NCBI RefSeq assembly: GCF_004799685.1
Contig: NZ_CP031311.1
Span: forward strand, 2,659,355-2,723,354
Length of the DNA: 64,000 bases
Reading direction: 5' to 3'
Source of the DNA: Halobellus limi
Lineage (GTDB): Archaea; Halobacteriota; Halobacteria; Halobacteriales; Haloferacaceae
Shown here piece by piece: positions 44,935 to 53,714 of the stretch. A model generated the notes under the pieces. That model saw nothing but the letters and a program-made list of their open reading frames with translations. It was not told the DNA's origin and did no database searches. Each line of letters opens with the position of its first letter. Positions within the stretch are counted from its first letter, which is position 1. The position numbers and the translations under genes were made by a program.

Positions 44935-47900
44935 ATGCACATCAAAGAGCTCGTCCTCGACGGTTTCAAAAGCTTCGGGCGGACCACGCGAATCCCGTTC
45001 TACGAGGACTTCACGGTCGTCACGGGGCCGAACGGCTCCGGGAAGTCGAACATCATCGACGGCGTGCTGTTCGCGCTCGGACTGGCCCGAACGCGCGGCA
45101 TCCGCGCCGAGAAACTCACGGATCTGATCTACAACCCGGGCCACGCCGACGGGAGCGACGACGGCGAGAGCGAAGCGAGCGGCCCCAAGGAGGCGACGGT
45201 CACCGTCGTCCTCGACAACGGCGACGGGACGCTCGACCGCGCGCAGGTCGTCAACGCCGCCGGCAGCGACAACGTCGGCGACGTCGACGAGATCCGGGTC
45301 AAGCGCCGGGTCAAGGAGACCGAGGACAACTACTACTCCTACTACTACCTCAACGGCCGCGCTTGCAACCTCTCCGACATCCAGGACCTCCTCGCGCAGG
45401 CGGGCATCACCCCCGAGGGCTACAACGTCGTGATGCAGGGCGACGTCACCGAGATCATCAACATGACCGCCTACCAGCGGCGGGGCATCATCGACGAGAT
45501 CGCCGGCGTCGCCGAGTTCGACGCGAAGAAGGAGGACGCCTTCGAGGAACTCGACGCCGTCGAGGCTCGCATCGAGGAGGCCGACCTCCGGATCGAGGAG
45601 AAGGAGGATCGGCTGGCGCAACTCGAAGACGAGCGCGAGACCGCTCTGGAGTACCAGTCGCTCCGCGAGGAGCGCGAGGAGTACGAGGGCTACCAGAAGG
45701 CCGCCGAGCTCGAAGACAAGCGCGAGGACCTCGAATCGACCGAGAAACGGGTCGAGAAGAAGGAGTCGACGCTCGCCGAGCACCGGGAGGAACTCGACCG
45801 CCGCGAGGGTCGGGTCACACGCCTGGAGGACGAACTCGACGAGCTGACGAAGGAGATCGAGCGGAAGGGCGAGGACGAACAGCTCCGGATCAAATCCGAG
45901 ATCGAGGAGGTCAAAGGCGAGATCGACAGGTTGGAGAACGCGATCGAGGCGGCCGAAGAGCGGATCGAGGACGCCGAGAGCGAGCGGCGGAACGCGTTCG
46001 TCCAGCTCGACCGGAAGCAGGAGGAGATCGACGACCTCGACGAGGAGATCCGCTCGGTCAAAGTCGAGAAGGCCTCCGTGAAGTCCGACGTCGGCTCGCT
46101 CGAGACCGACCTCGCGGAGGTGCAGGCCGAGATCGACGACGTCGACACCGAGTACGACGAGCTGAAGGCCGAACTGAGCGAGAAGAAGGAGCGCCTCGAG
46201 GAGCTGAAGACCGAGAAGAACGAGCACCAGCGCGAGAAGGACCGGCTGCTCGACGAGACGCGCCGGCGCGCCACCGAGATCTCCGAGGCCGAAGACGAGA
46301 TCGAGGAGCTGCGAGAGACGATTCCCGACCTGAAGGCCGAGGTCTCGGACCTCCACTCGGAACTCGACAAGGCCGAGAAGAACGAGTCGAAGATCGAGGG
46401 GATCGTCGAGGAACTGCGGGAGGAGAAGGCCGAACTCAAAGAGGAACTCGACGAGGTCGTCGAGGAGATCCAATCGAAGCAATCGGAGTACGCCACCTTA
46501 GAGGCCAGGGCGGGCGACGACGGCGACAACTCCTGGCCGCGGGCGGTCACGACGATCCAGAACGCCGGGCTCTCCGGGGTCCACGGAACCGTGGGCGAAC
46601 TGGGAGCGGTCGACGGCGAGTACGCCAGCGCCTGCGAGACCGCCGCCGGCGGCCGGCTCGCGCACGTCGTCGTCGACGACGACGGCGTCGGCTCCGACTG
46701 CATCGACTACCTGAAGTCCCGGAACGCCGGGCGGGCGACGTTCCTCCCGATCACGAAGATGGAGGACCGCGGCCTCCCGCGACTGCCCGACCACCCCGGC
46801 GTCGTCGACTTCGCGCGCAACCTCGTCGACTACGACGCCGAGTACGAATCGGTCTTCTCGTACGTGCTGGGCTCGACGCTGGTCGTCGAGGACATGGAGA
46901 CCGCCCGCGACCTGATGGGCGACTACCGGATGGTGACGCTCGACGGCGACTTAGTCGAGCGCTCCGGCGCGATGACCGGCGGCTCCGGCGGCGGCTCGCG
47001 GTACTCCTTCTCGAAGTCCGGCGGCGGTCGGCTCGAACGGCTCGCCGAGGAGATCGAGGAGTTGGAGGACCGACGCCGGAGCCTCCAGGCGGAGGTCAGA
47101 GAGAAAGAAGAGGACATCGAGGACGCCCGGAGCCGCGCCTCCGACGCCCGCGATCGGGTCCGCTCGCTCGAATCTGACGTCGAGGACGCCGAATCGGACG
47201 TCGAAGACGCCGAGGGCGAGATCGAGGAACTCGAAGCCGAGATCGAGCGGCTCCGCGAGGAGCGAGCGGAGGTCGACGAGGAGATGCGGGAGATCGACGC
47301 CGAGATCGACGAGATCGACGAGGAGATTTCCGACGTGCAGGCGGAGATCGACGACCTCGAATCGGAACTGGCCGACTCGAAGATCCCCGAACTGACCGCC
47401 GAGGCCGAGGAGATCGAGGCCGAGATCGACGAGAAGGAAGAGCGGATGGACGACCTCGACGGACGGCTCAACGAGCTCCAGCTCCAGCGGCAGTACGCCG
47501 AGGAGACGATCGAGGACCTCGAGGAGACCGTCGAGAGCGCCCAGGAGAAGAAGGCCGACGCCCGCGACGTCATCAGGCAGAAGGAGGCCGAGATCGAAGA
47601 GCGCGAGGCGGAACTCGAAGCCAAGCGCGAGGCCGTCGAGGAACTCGAAGAGGAGCTGAAAGAACTGAAGTCCGAGCGGTCGGACCTGCAGGCGACGCTG
47701 CGGGAGGCCAAGAGCGAGCGCGACGAGAAGCGCGACGAGGTCGATCGGATCGAATCGAAACTGGAGTCGCTGCGCGACAGCGTCGAGCGGCTCTCCTGGG
47801 AGATCGACGAGCTCGAATCGGAGGTCGGCGAGTACGACCCCGAGGCGATCCCCGACCACGACGAGGTCGAAGCCGAGATCGACCGGCTCACAGAAGAGAT

Positions 47901-48537
47901 GGAGGCGCTCGAACCGGTGAACATGCTCGCGATCGACGAGTACGACGAGGTGAACGCGGAACTGGAGGACCTGAAGGAGCGCCGCGACGTCCTCGTCGAG
48001 GAGCGCGAGGCCATCGAGGAACGGATCGACCGCTTCGAGGCCCAAAAGAAGGAGACGTTCATGGACGCCTTCGACGCGATCAACGAGAACTTCACCGAGA
48101 TCTTCGAGCGGCTCTCCGACGGCACGGGCGAACTCCACCTCGAGAACCCCGAGGACCCCTTCGAGGAGGGACTGACGATGAAGGCCCAGCCCGGCGACAA
48201 GCCGATCCAGCGGCTGAACGCGATGTCCGGCGGCGAGAAGTCGCTCACGGCGCTGGCGTTCATCTTCGCGATCCAGCGGCACAACCCCGCGCCGTTCTAC
48301 GCGCTCGACGAGATCGACGCGTTCCTCGACGCCGCCAACGCCGAGCGCGTCGGCGAGATGGTCGACGACCTCTCGGGGGACGCCCAGTTCGTCGTCGTCT
48401 CGCACCGCTCGGCGCTCTTAGAGCGCTCCGAGCGCGCCATCGGCGTGACGATGCAGGGCGACAACGTCAGCGCCGTCACCGGCATCCAGTTGGGCGACGA
48501 CGAGAGCGAGGAGGCGGAGGTGCCCGCGGATGACTGA
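44935..48537 (+). CDS. smc: Chromosome segregation protein SMC
   Basis: A complete 1200-residue SMC ATPase. The Walker A motif GPNGSGKSN is at residues 31-39 after MHIKELVLDGFKSFG. Two long acidic coiled coils flank the hinge at about 525-650 (GVHGTVGELGAVDGEYASAC, TFLPITKM and the end GGSGGGSRYSF). The C-terminal head has the ABC signature NAMSGGEKSLTALAF and Walker B PFYALDEIDAFLD. SMC dimers entrap DNA and organise the chromosome. The gene overlaps scpA by eight bases, so SMC and its kleisin are co-translated. No ScpB gene follows. Confidence 0.96.
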   Translation: MHIKELVLDGFKSFGRTTRIPFYEDFTVVTGPNGSGKSNIIDGVLFALGLARTRGIRAEKLTDLIYNPGHADGSDDGESEASGPKEATVTVVLDNGDGTLDRAQVVNAAGSDNVGDVDEIRVKRRVKETEDNYYSYYYLNGRACNLSDIQDLLAQAGITPEGYNVVMQGDVTEIINMTAYQRRGIIDEIAGVAEFDAKKEDAFEELDAVEARIEEADLRIEEKEDRLAQLEDERETALEYQSLREEREEYEGYQKAAELEDKREDLESTEKRVEKKESTLAEHREELDRREGRVTRLEDELDELTKEIERKGEDEQLRIKSEIEEVKGEIDRLENAIEAAEERIEDAESERRNAFVQLDRKQEEIDDLDEEIRSVKVEKASVKSDVGSLETDLAEVQAEIDDVDTEYDELKAELSEKKERLEELKTEKNEHQREKDRLLDETRRRATEISEAEDEIEELRETIPDLKAEVSDLHSELDKAEKNESKIEGIVEELREEKAELKEELDEVVEEIQSKQSEYATLEARAGDDGDNSWPRAVTTIQNAGLSGVHGTVGELGAVDGEYASACETAAGGRLAHVVVDDDGVGSDCIDYLKSRNAGRATFLPITKMEDRGLPRLPDHPGVVDFARNLVDYDAEYESVFSYVLGSTLVVEDMETARDLMGDYRMVTLDGDLVERSGAMTGGSGGGSRYSFSKSGGGRLERLAEEIEELEDRRRSLQAEVREKEEDIEDARSRASDARDRVRSLESDVEDAESDVEDAEGEIEELEAEIERLREERAEVDEEMREIDAEIDEIDEEISDVQAEIDDLESELADSKIPELTAEAEEIEAEIDEKEERMDDLDGRLNELQLQRQYAEETIEDLEETVESAQEKKADARDVIRQKEAEIEEREAELEAKREAVEELEEELKELKSERSDLQATLREAKSERDEKRDEVDRIESKLESLRDSVERLSWEIDELESEVGEYDPEAIPDHDEVEAEIDRLTEEMEALEPVNMLAIDEYDEVNAELEDLKERRDVLVEEREAIEERIDRFEAQKKETFMDAFDAINENFTEIFERLSDGTGELHLENPEDPFEEGLTMKAQPGDKPIQRLNAMSGGEKSLTALAFIFAIQRHNPAPFYALDEIDAFLDAANAERVGEMVDDLSGDAQFVVVSHRSALLERSERAIGVTMQGDNVSAVTGIQLGDDESEEAEVPADD

Positions 48538-49525
48538 CTCCGCCGGGTCGCCGCCGCGGAGCGAGGTGTTCCCCGACGGCGTCGACGTCGGCGACGACGA
48601 CCGCTCGGGGGGACGCAGCGGGACGGGCGGCTCCGGCGGCGGTCCGCCCGGTGCCGACCGAACGGACGTCGACGATGACGAAGTCGAACCCGTCGAGCTC
48701 CTCGTCCAGTTGGCCGAGGAGGGCGAGATCGACCCCTGGGACGTCGACCTCGTCGAGGCCACTGACGCCTTCCTCGACGCGCTCGACGAGACGGACCTCC
48801 GCACCTCCGGGCGGGCGCTGTTCTACGCGGCCGTCCTCCTGCGGATGAAGAGCGACGCGCTGTTAGAACCCGACGAGGAGGAGGAAGCGGAGCCGGAGCC
48901 GTGGGAGGCCGCCCTCGAAGGCGGCGGTCCGATCGCCGAGGGCGGGGCCGACGACGGGAGTGCCGGGCCGGGTTTCGATCCGATCGACACGCTCGAAGCC
49001 GAGATGGACCGGCGACTCGAACGCAAGGACGCCCGGGGGTCGCCGGAGACGCTCGACGAACTCGTCCGGGAGCTCCGGGAGGCCGAGCGACAGTCGTGGT
49101 GGAAGCGCCGCCGCGAGTACGACACCTCCGACTCGCCGCACGGGCACAGTCGCGGGACGCAGACGCTGGATTACCGCTCGGCCGACGAGTTCCGCGAGGC
49201 GGACGAACCGACCGCGGCGGACGTGACCGGCACGGCCCACACCGAGGACATCGAGACGTCGATCGCGGCCGTCCGCGACGCGGTCGACGTCCACTACGAC
49301 AACGGCCGCGACGAGGTGCTGTTCGCCGAGGTCGCGGACGCCGCCGAGACGCCGGTGACGACGTACCTCGCGCTCCTGTTCCTCTCACACCGGAGCGAGG
49401 TGCGACTACAGCAGGACGACCTCTTCGGCGACCTCTGGATCCGGAACCCCGACGCGACGTTCGACGAGAGAGAATCCGACGTCGAGTCCGAGGAGGCGAT
49501 GATCCCCGCCGCCGACGACGACTGA
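48530..49525 (+). CDS. scpA: Kleisin ScpA (segregation and condensation protein A)
   Basis: A 331-residue kleisin. It has EPVELLVQLAEEGEIDPWDV near residue 50, the first SMC-binding helical region, LFYAAVLLRMKSDALLEPDE near 100, and a C-terminal winged-helix-like part (VTTYLALLFLSHRSEVRLQQ) near 280. The middle is acidic and less conserved. It bridges the heads of SMC. The ATG overlaps the smc stop by eight bases. Residues 1-45 are a Gly/Asp-rich extension absent from bacterial ScpA. The stop codon TGA at 49523-49525 is contained in the palindromic repeat copy C. Confidence 0.92.
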   Translation: MTDSAGSPPRSEVFPDGVDVGDDDRSGGRSGTGGSGGGPPGADRTDVDDDEVEPVELLVQLAEEGEIDPWDVDLVEATDAFLDALDETDLRTSGRALFYAAVLLRMKSDALLEPDEEEEAEPEPWEAALEGGGPIAEGGADDGSAGPGFDPIDTLEAEMDRRLERKDARGSPETLDELVRELREAERQSWWKRRREYDTSDSPHGHSRGTQTLDYRSADEFREADEPTAADVTGTAHTEDIETSIAAVRDAVDVHYDNGRDEVLFAEVADAAETPVTTYLALLFLSHRSEVRLQQDDLFGDLWIRNPDATFDERESDVESEEAMIPAADDD

Positions 49526-49609
49526 TACTGATTACTCTCACTTTGTGCCACCGGGCGCCACCCCCGTCGCCGGCGCTCGACGAAAAGAGACGAGAGTACT
49601 CAGTACGTG
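49522..49609. repeat. 88-bp palindromic element, copy C
   Basis: The left end CTGATACTGATTACTCTC (49522-49539) is intact and overlaps the scpA stop codon. The right end is degenerate. Overall it is about 81% identical, without gaps, to the copy at 33381. It lies between convergent genes (scpA and the MTA phosphorylase), where a bidirectional terminator would be useful. Confidence 0.88.
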
Positions 49610-49624
49610 ACCGCGGCGAGATCG

Positions 49625-50485
49625 CTACTCGACGTACTCGCCGATCAGCGGCTCCAGGTCCGCCTTCGTCGCGTCCGGGATCGCCTCGTCGGGCGTGTTG
49701 ATCGTCCCCGCGAGCGACGTGTGGCAGTCACACTCGTGCTCGGCCGGGAGCTCCCGAATCGCCGCCTCGACGGTCTCTTTGATCGCCGTCTCGTTCTCCG
49801 CGGCGTTTTCGAGCACCTCTTCGAGCGTGACCTCGCTGTCTTCCTTCCAGACGTCGTAGTCGGTGACGCCGGTGACCGTCGCGTAGGCCATCTCCGCCTC
49901 GCGGGCGAGTTTGGCCTCCGGGATCGTCGTCATCCCGATGACGTCCCAGCCCTGCTCGCGGTAGAACTCGCTCTCCGCGCGGGTGGAGTACTGCGGCCCC
50001 TCGATGCAGACGTAGGTGCCGCCGCGGACGACGTCGGCGTCGGTGGCGGACGCCGCCGCGTCGGCGAGGATCTCGTTGAGCTCCGCACAGTAGGGGTCGG
50101 CGAACGGCTGGTGGACGACGACGTCCTCGTCGAAGAACGTCAGATCGCGGTGTTTCGTCCGGTCGTAGATCTGATCCGGGATCACGAGCGTCTGCGGCGG
50201 GAGGTCCTCGCGGAGGCTCCCGACGGCGTTCGAGGCGAGGACGTGCGTGACGCCCATCTGCTTCAGCGCGAAGACGTTCGCGCGGTACGGCAGCGTCGTC
50301 GGCGAGCGCGCGTGATCGGGGCCGTGCCGCGGCACGAAGACGATCTCCCGACCGGTGTCGCCGAACTCGCCGACCGTCAGCGGCGCGGAGGGCTTCCCGA
50401 ACGGCGTCTCGACGTCGACTTCCCGCGTGTCTTCCAGCGGCAGGGCGTCGTAGATTCCGCTCCCGCCGATGAATCCGATGGTCAT
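49625..50485 (-). CDS. mtnP: S-methyl-5'-thioadenosine phosphorylase
   Basis: A 286-residue purine nucleoside phosphorylase-family enzyme. It begins MTIGFIGGSGIYDALPL, with the phosphate-binding GGSG. FVPRHGPDHARSPTTLPYRA near 49-68, ASNAVGSLREDL near 85, CIEGPQYSTRAESE near 165 and GMTTIPEAKLAREAEMAYAT near 185 are all family landmarks. It cleaves methylthioadenosine to adenine and methylthioribose phosphate in methionine salvage. A guanosine or inosine preference cannot be excluded from sequence alone. The ATG at 50485 is the first residue of the conserved region. Its promoter may be the TATATA box at 50551-50560 or closer. Confidence 0.9.
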   Translation of the reverse strand: MTIGFIGGSGIYDALPLEDTREVDVETPFGKPSAPLTVGEFGDTGREIVFVPRHGPDHARSPTTLPYRANVFALKQMGVTHVLASNAVGSLREDLPPQTLVIPDQIYDRTKHRDLTFFDEDVVVHQPFADPYCAELNEILADAAASATDADVVRGGTYVCIEGPQYSTRAESEFYREQGWDVIGMTTIPEAKLAREAEMAYATVTGVTDYDVWKEDSEVTLEEVLENAAENETAIKETVEAAIRELPAEHECDCHTSLAGTINTPDEAIPDATKADLEPLIGEYVE

Positions 50486-50550
50486 GGGCGACGGTTCGGG
50501 CGCGGGCGCTAAAATCCAGTGGGTCTCGGGCGTGGCCGGGGTCCAGAGAA

Positions 50551-50700
50551 GTTTATATACGAAGCCGGATCCAGACGGGCCGTGCGCTGAGAGCAGCCCC
50601 GCGTCGGGTAGCGGTTGTCCGGCACGTCGACGCGGGGGTTCGATCGGCCGCCGGTCGGGCGAGGGGCTGGGGGCCGATCCGAGCGGGTGCCGGCTGTTCG
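50551..50700 (+). ncRNA. Candidate structured non-coding RNA (speculative)
   Basis: A good TATA box (GTTTATATAC, 50551-50560) is followed about 25-37 bases later by a stretch able to fold into a 10-bp perfect stem (CCCCGCGTCG with CGACGCGGGG) and an 8-bp perfect stem (GATCGGCC with GGCCGATC). No coding frame is convincing. It may equally be the promoter for the MTA phosphorylase on the other strand plus chance hairpins, which are frequent in GC-rich DNA. Confidence 0.25.
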
Positions 50701-50704
50701 CCAT

Positions 50705-50788
50705 TATAGTAGCGTTTGCAACTAATTGCTCATCCGATCGCACGCTGTCGTGCGATCGAGTGAGTGAAGACTTGAAAACGCTACTATA
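50705..50788. repeat. 84-bp MITE-like palindrome
   Basis: An almost full-length inverted repeat centred between 50746 and 50747. The outer 13 bases, TATAGTAGCGTTT, are perfectly repeated in inverse at the right end, and the inner CGATCGCACG is also perfect. Over the 42-base arms about 32 positions pair. There is no coding capacity. It lies in an intergenic gap, as expected for a non-autonomous, palindromic mobile element. I see no second copy in this window. Confidence 0.75.
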
Positions 50789-50863
50789 TCGCAAGCGCCG
50801 CGAGACCAGTGAGCGGAGCGGCAGGGGATCCGTCGGTCCGGGACGGGAGATATGCCGGCGGAG

Positions 50864-51820
50864 TCACACGACGACGCCGCTCTGCAGGATCGCGATCAGG
50901 GCCGTCAGCGTGACGACCGAGACCATCGTCGTCGCGAAGATCGCCGTCGAGACGAACTCGGTGACGGGGACGCCGGCGACCTCGCCGTCGGCGAACTCGC
51001 CGACGAGGATGAGCGGCGTCACCGCCGACGGCATCGCGCCTTCGAGGACGAACGTCCGCGCGACCGCGGGGTCCGAAAACCCGACTGCGAGAGCGACGCC
51101 GACGCCGATGAACGGCACGACGACCATCTTCAGTCCGACGACGCCCGCGACCGCAGACAGCGTCGATCCGACGTTCGTTCTGGCCAGCTGGATCCCGAGG
51201 AGCAAGAGCATCACCGGGATCGCCGAGTCGCCGACGAGCCGGAGCGTCGACATCGCCGTCGAACCGACGGGCGGGACGAGACCGAGCGCCCGGACGACGA
51301 GTGCGACGGCGACGGCGTAGACAAGCGGCACGCTGAACACCCGTCGGACGCCCTCCAGGCGGTTCTCGGCGTTTCCGCGGGAGGCGATGTACACGCCGAC
51401 GGTCCAGATGAGCACTGCCTGGACCGAGAGGTACACGACGGCGGTCGCGCGGCCGGTGTCGCCGAACGCGAAGTTCGAGACGGGGACGCCGTAGTTGCCC
51501 GTGTTGGGGAACGCCGCGACGAGGACGACGGCCGCGAGCGCCGTCTTCGAGACGCCGAACAGCCGTCCGGCCGCCTCCGCGACCAGGACCGTGAGGACGT
51601 GAAAGAGCAGGATCGCGACCGTGATTCGGGCGAGCGTCGACTGCGCCAGCGTCGTCGTCGCGAGGCTGTGAAACACCAGGGCGGGCGCGAGGACGTAGAC
51701 GACGACCGTGTTGAGCGCGTCGGTCTCGACGTCTCGGAACCGCCCGAGGAGGTAGCCGACGCCGCCGACGGCGACGATCGGGAGGATCGCGGTCGCGAAG
51801 ACGGAGACCAGAGAGACCAC
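50864..51820 (-). CDS. AEC-family (auxin efflux carrier-like) permease
   Basis: A 318-residue membrane protein with about ten hydrophobic segments in two halves. The AEC pattern is visible in LLGRFRDVETDALNTVVVYV near residue 25, AFPNTGNYGVPVSNFAFG near 107 and the second-half counterpart AMPSAVTPLILVGEFADG near 266. Members export or import small organic anions such as malate; the substrate here is not predictable. It starts at the GTG at 51820, before MVSLVSVFAT. Same direction as the neighbouring phosphoribosyltransferase but 120 bases apart, so probably a separate transcript. Confidence 0.85.
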   Translation of the reverse strand: MVSLVSVFATAILPIVAVGGVGYLLGRFRDVETDALNTVVVYVLAPALVFHSLATTTLAQSTLARITVAILLFHVLTVLVAEAAGRLFGVSKTALAAVVLVAAFPNTGNYGVPVSNFAFGDTGRATAVVYLSVQAVLIWTVGVYIASRGNAENRLEGVRRVFSVPLVYAVAVALVVRALGLVPPVGSTAMSTLRLVGDSAIPVMLLLLGIQLARTNVGSTLSAVAGVVGLKMVVVPFIGVGVALAVGFSDPAVARTFVLEGAMPSAVTPLILVGEFADGEVAGVPVTEFVSTAIFATTMVSVVTLTALIAILQSGVVV

Positions 51821-51940
51821 GTGGAGGGGGAGTCGGAGTCGCTACTCAAGCGCTTCGGTCGACGGACGGGAGGGAATGTCGGGTGTACGCACCGAGCGCG
51901 GGCCGATCCGGCCGTATGCGTCACGGTCGATCCGACCGTA

Positions 51941-52654
51941 CTACGCGCCGATGCCCTCGTTGTCGATCAGCCGCCACGCCTCGCCGTCGGCCGATTCGAC
52001 GTACCCGCGCCGCTCCATCTCGCTCATCACCTCTGTCATCCGATCCGGTTGGGCGATCTCCATCTCGATCCGATCGACCGAGTGAAACTCCGCGAGGTAG
52101 TGGCGGACGTCCTCGACCTCGAAGGTCTCCTCGTCGGCCTTCTCCATCACGCCGGAGACCAGGTCGATCATGTCCTCGATGAAGTTCCACGGGTAGACGA
52201 TCCAGGTCCACTCCTCCAGTCGCTCGCCGACGAAGTCCGGGTCGAACTCGCTGGTCTGCAGCAGTTGCAGCGTCGCGGTTCGGACCTCGCCGGCGTCTCG
52301 GTCGGTCACGTACTCGTAGGCGCGCTCGATCGAGCCGCCGGTGTCGGCGATGTCGTCGATGATGAGGACGTCCTTCCCCTCGACGCTCCCCTCGGGCATC
52401 GGGTAGCGGACCTCCGGCTCGCCGGCCTTCTGTGCGGTCCCGACGTAGTGTTCCATCTTCAGGCTCGTGAGGTCGTCGAGCCCGAGGAAGTCACAGATGC
52501 ACCGACCCGCGAACCAGCCGCCCCGGGCGAGCGCCACGACGACGTCCGGTTCGAACTCGGCGGCCTTCACCTGGTCGCTGACGTCCCGACAGAGCCCGTA
52601 GATGTACTCCCAGTTAGTGATCGTGCAGTTGAACTGATCGGGCAGGTCGCCCAT
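51941..52654 (-). CDS. Phosphoribosyltransferase with a C-terminal extension
   Basis: A 237-residue type I phosphoribosyltransferase. The PRPP-binding signature VLIIDDIADTGGS is near residues 100-112, preceded by VVALARGGWFAGRCICDFLG near 39. The first strand NWEYIYGLCRDVSDQV and the acidic-loop region place it near xanthine/hypoxanthine phosphoribosyltransferases. The C-terminal 60 residues (VEDVRHYLAEFHSVDRIEME ... RGYVESADGEAWRLI) look like a small winged helix, which could mean DNA binding or dimerisation. The reaction is thus base salvage or a regulatory PRTase. The ATG at 52654 gives MGDLPDQFNCT. Confidence 0.83.
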   Translation of the reverse strand: MGDLPDQFNCTITNWEYIYGLCRDVSDQVKAAEFEPDVVVALARGGWFAGRCICDFLGLDDLTSLKMEHYVGTAQKAGEPEVRYPMPEGSVEGKDVLIIDDIADTGGSIERAYEYVTDRDAGEVRTATLQLLQTSEFDPDFVGERLEEWTWIVYPWNFIEDMIDLVSGVMEKADEETFEVEDVRHYLAEFHSVDRIEMEIAQPDRMTEVMSEMERRGYVESADGEAWRLIDNEGIGA

Positions 52655-52788
52655 AGATTTCGGTCACCGTTCGATAAACGGTGGGGCCGGTTCCTTAATC
52701 TATCCGTCTCGGGCGTCGGCGTCGGCGGTCGCCAGTCGGCGCGATCGTCGAGGGGAGACTTTTCAGGGGCGGTCCCGTCCGCCTGCGT

Positions 52789-53688
52789 ATGGACACCCGA
52801 CGCGCGCTGCTCGTCGACGCCTTCGCGGCCGAACCCCTCGCCGGCAACGTCGCGGGCGTCGTCCCCGATGCGAGCGGCCTCGCCGACGAACAGATGCGGG
52901 CGATCGCACGCGAACTCGGCGCCAGCGAGACGGCGTTCGTGCGCCCCTCCGACTCCGCGGACCGACGACTCAGGTTCTTCTCGCCGACCCAGGAGGTCGA
53001 CCTCTGCGGCCACGCGACCGTCGCCGCGCACGCGCACCTCCACGAGGACGGCGTGGTCGACCCCGGAGAGCACACCGTCGAGACGAACGTCGGCGACCTC
53101 GCGATCGAGATCGAGGCCGACGGAACCGTCTGGATGACGCAGAACCACCCGCGGGTAGAGCGCGTCGACGTCGACTACGACCGCCTGGGGAGCGCGCTGG
53201 GAATCGACCCCGCCGCCCTCCGGGACGTCGGGGCCGACGCGCCCACGGCGGTCGCCTCGACGGGGCTCCCCTTCCTGATCGTCCCCGTGAACTTCCTGCA
53301 GAACCTCGGCGCGGCCGACCCGGACCTCGGCGCGGTCGAGGCGATCGCCGACGAGCACGACGCCGCGGGCGTCTACGCGTTCACGTTCGACGCGCTCGAC
53401 GCCGACTCGACGCTGCACGCCCGGGCGTTCGCGCCGTCGCTCGGGATCGCGGAGGACCCGGCGACCGGGACCGCGAGCGGGGCCTGCGGCGCGTACCTCC
53501 GCGAGATCGGTGCGTTCGACGAGTTCCCCGACGAGATGCGCTTCGAGCAGGGGCACTTCCTGGATCGACCGGGAGCGGTCCGCGTCCGCGTCGCCGGCGA
53601 CGTTCGCGTCGGCGGCAGCGCGGTGACGTCGCTCGACGGACGGCTCGCTGTCCCCGCGGAGGAGGAAGACGGGATCGTCGAGGCGTGA
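52789..53688 (+). CDS. PhzF-family isomerase-like protein
   Basis: A 299-residue member of the PhzF/diaminopimelate-epimerase-like fold. The conserved glutamate is E47 in ELGASETAFV. The second half of the family signature, FFSPTQEVDLCGHATVAAHA near 64-83, and EDPATGTASGACGAYL near 223 are also present. Despite the name, members act in diverse isomerisations; phenazine synthesis is not suggested here, as no other phz gene is near. It starts at ATG 52789 and is divergent from the phosphoribosyltransferase. Confidence 0.88.
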   Translation: MDTRRALLVDAFAAEPLAGNVAGVVPDASGLADEQMRAIARELGASETAFVRPSDSADRRLRFFSPTQEVDLCGHATVAAHAHLHEDGVVDPGEHTVETNVGDLAIEIEADGTVWMTQNHPRVERVDVDYDRLGSALGIDPAALRDVGADAPTAVASTGLPFLIVPVNFLQNLGAADPDLGAVEAIADEHDAAGVYAFTFDALDADSTLHARAFAPSLGIAEDPATGTASGACGAYLREIGAFDEFPDEMRFEQGHFLDRPGAVRVRVAGDVRVGGSAVTSLDGRLAVPAEEEDGIVEA

Positions 53689-53714
53689 CGGCGTGAGAGA
53701 CCGATAGACCGGTC

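Larger units (their letters stand above)
50486..50863. other. Gene-free region with structured sequence and a MITE-like palindrome
   Basis: These 378 bases contain no protein gene. They hold a TATA-like box GTTTATATAC at 50551-50560, two perfect stems downstream of it (50597-50606 with 50628-50637, and 50642-50649 with 50672-50679), then the 84-bp palindrome at 50705-50788, and about 75 bases before the transporter stop codon. Confidence 0.7.

Noticed and set aside
50597-50660. A tRNA-like gene suggested by GGTAGCGGTT and GGGGTTCGATC
   Set aside because: I could not pair an acceptor stem or an anticodon arm around these segments; the perfect stems that do form are incompatible with a cloverleaf.
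52789-53688. A phenazine biosynthesis cluster
   Set aside because: PhzF is a broad isomerase-like family and no other phz gene is present.
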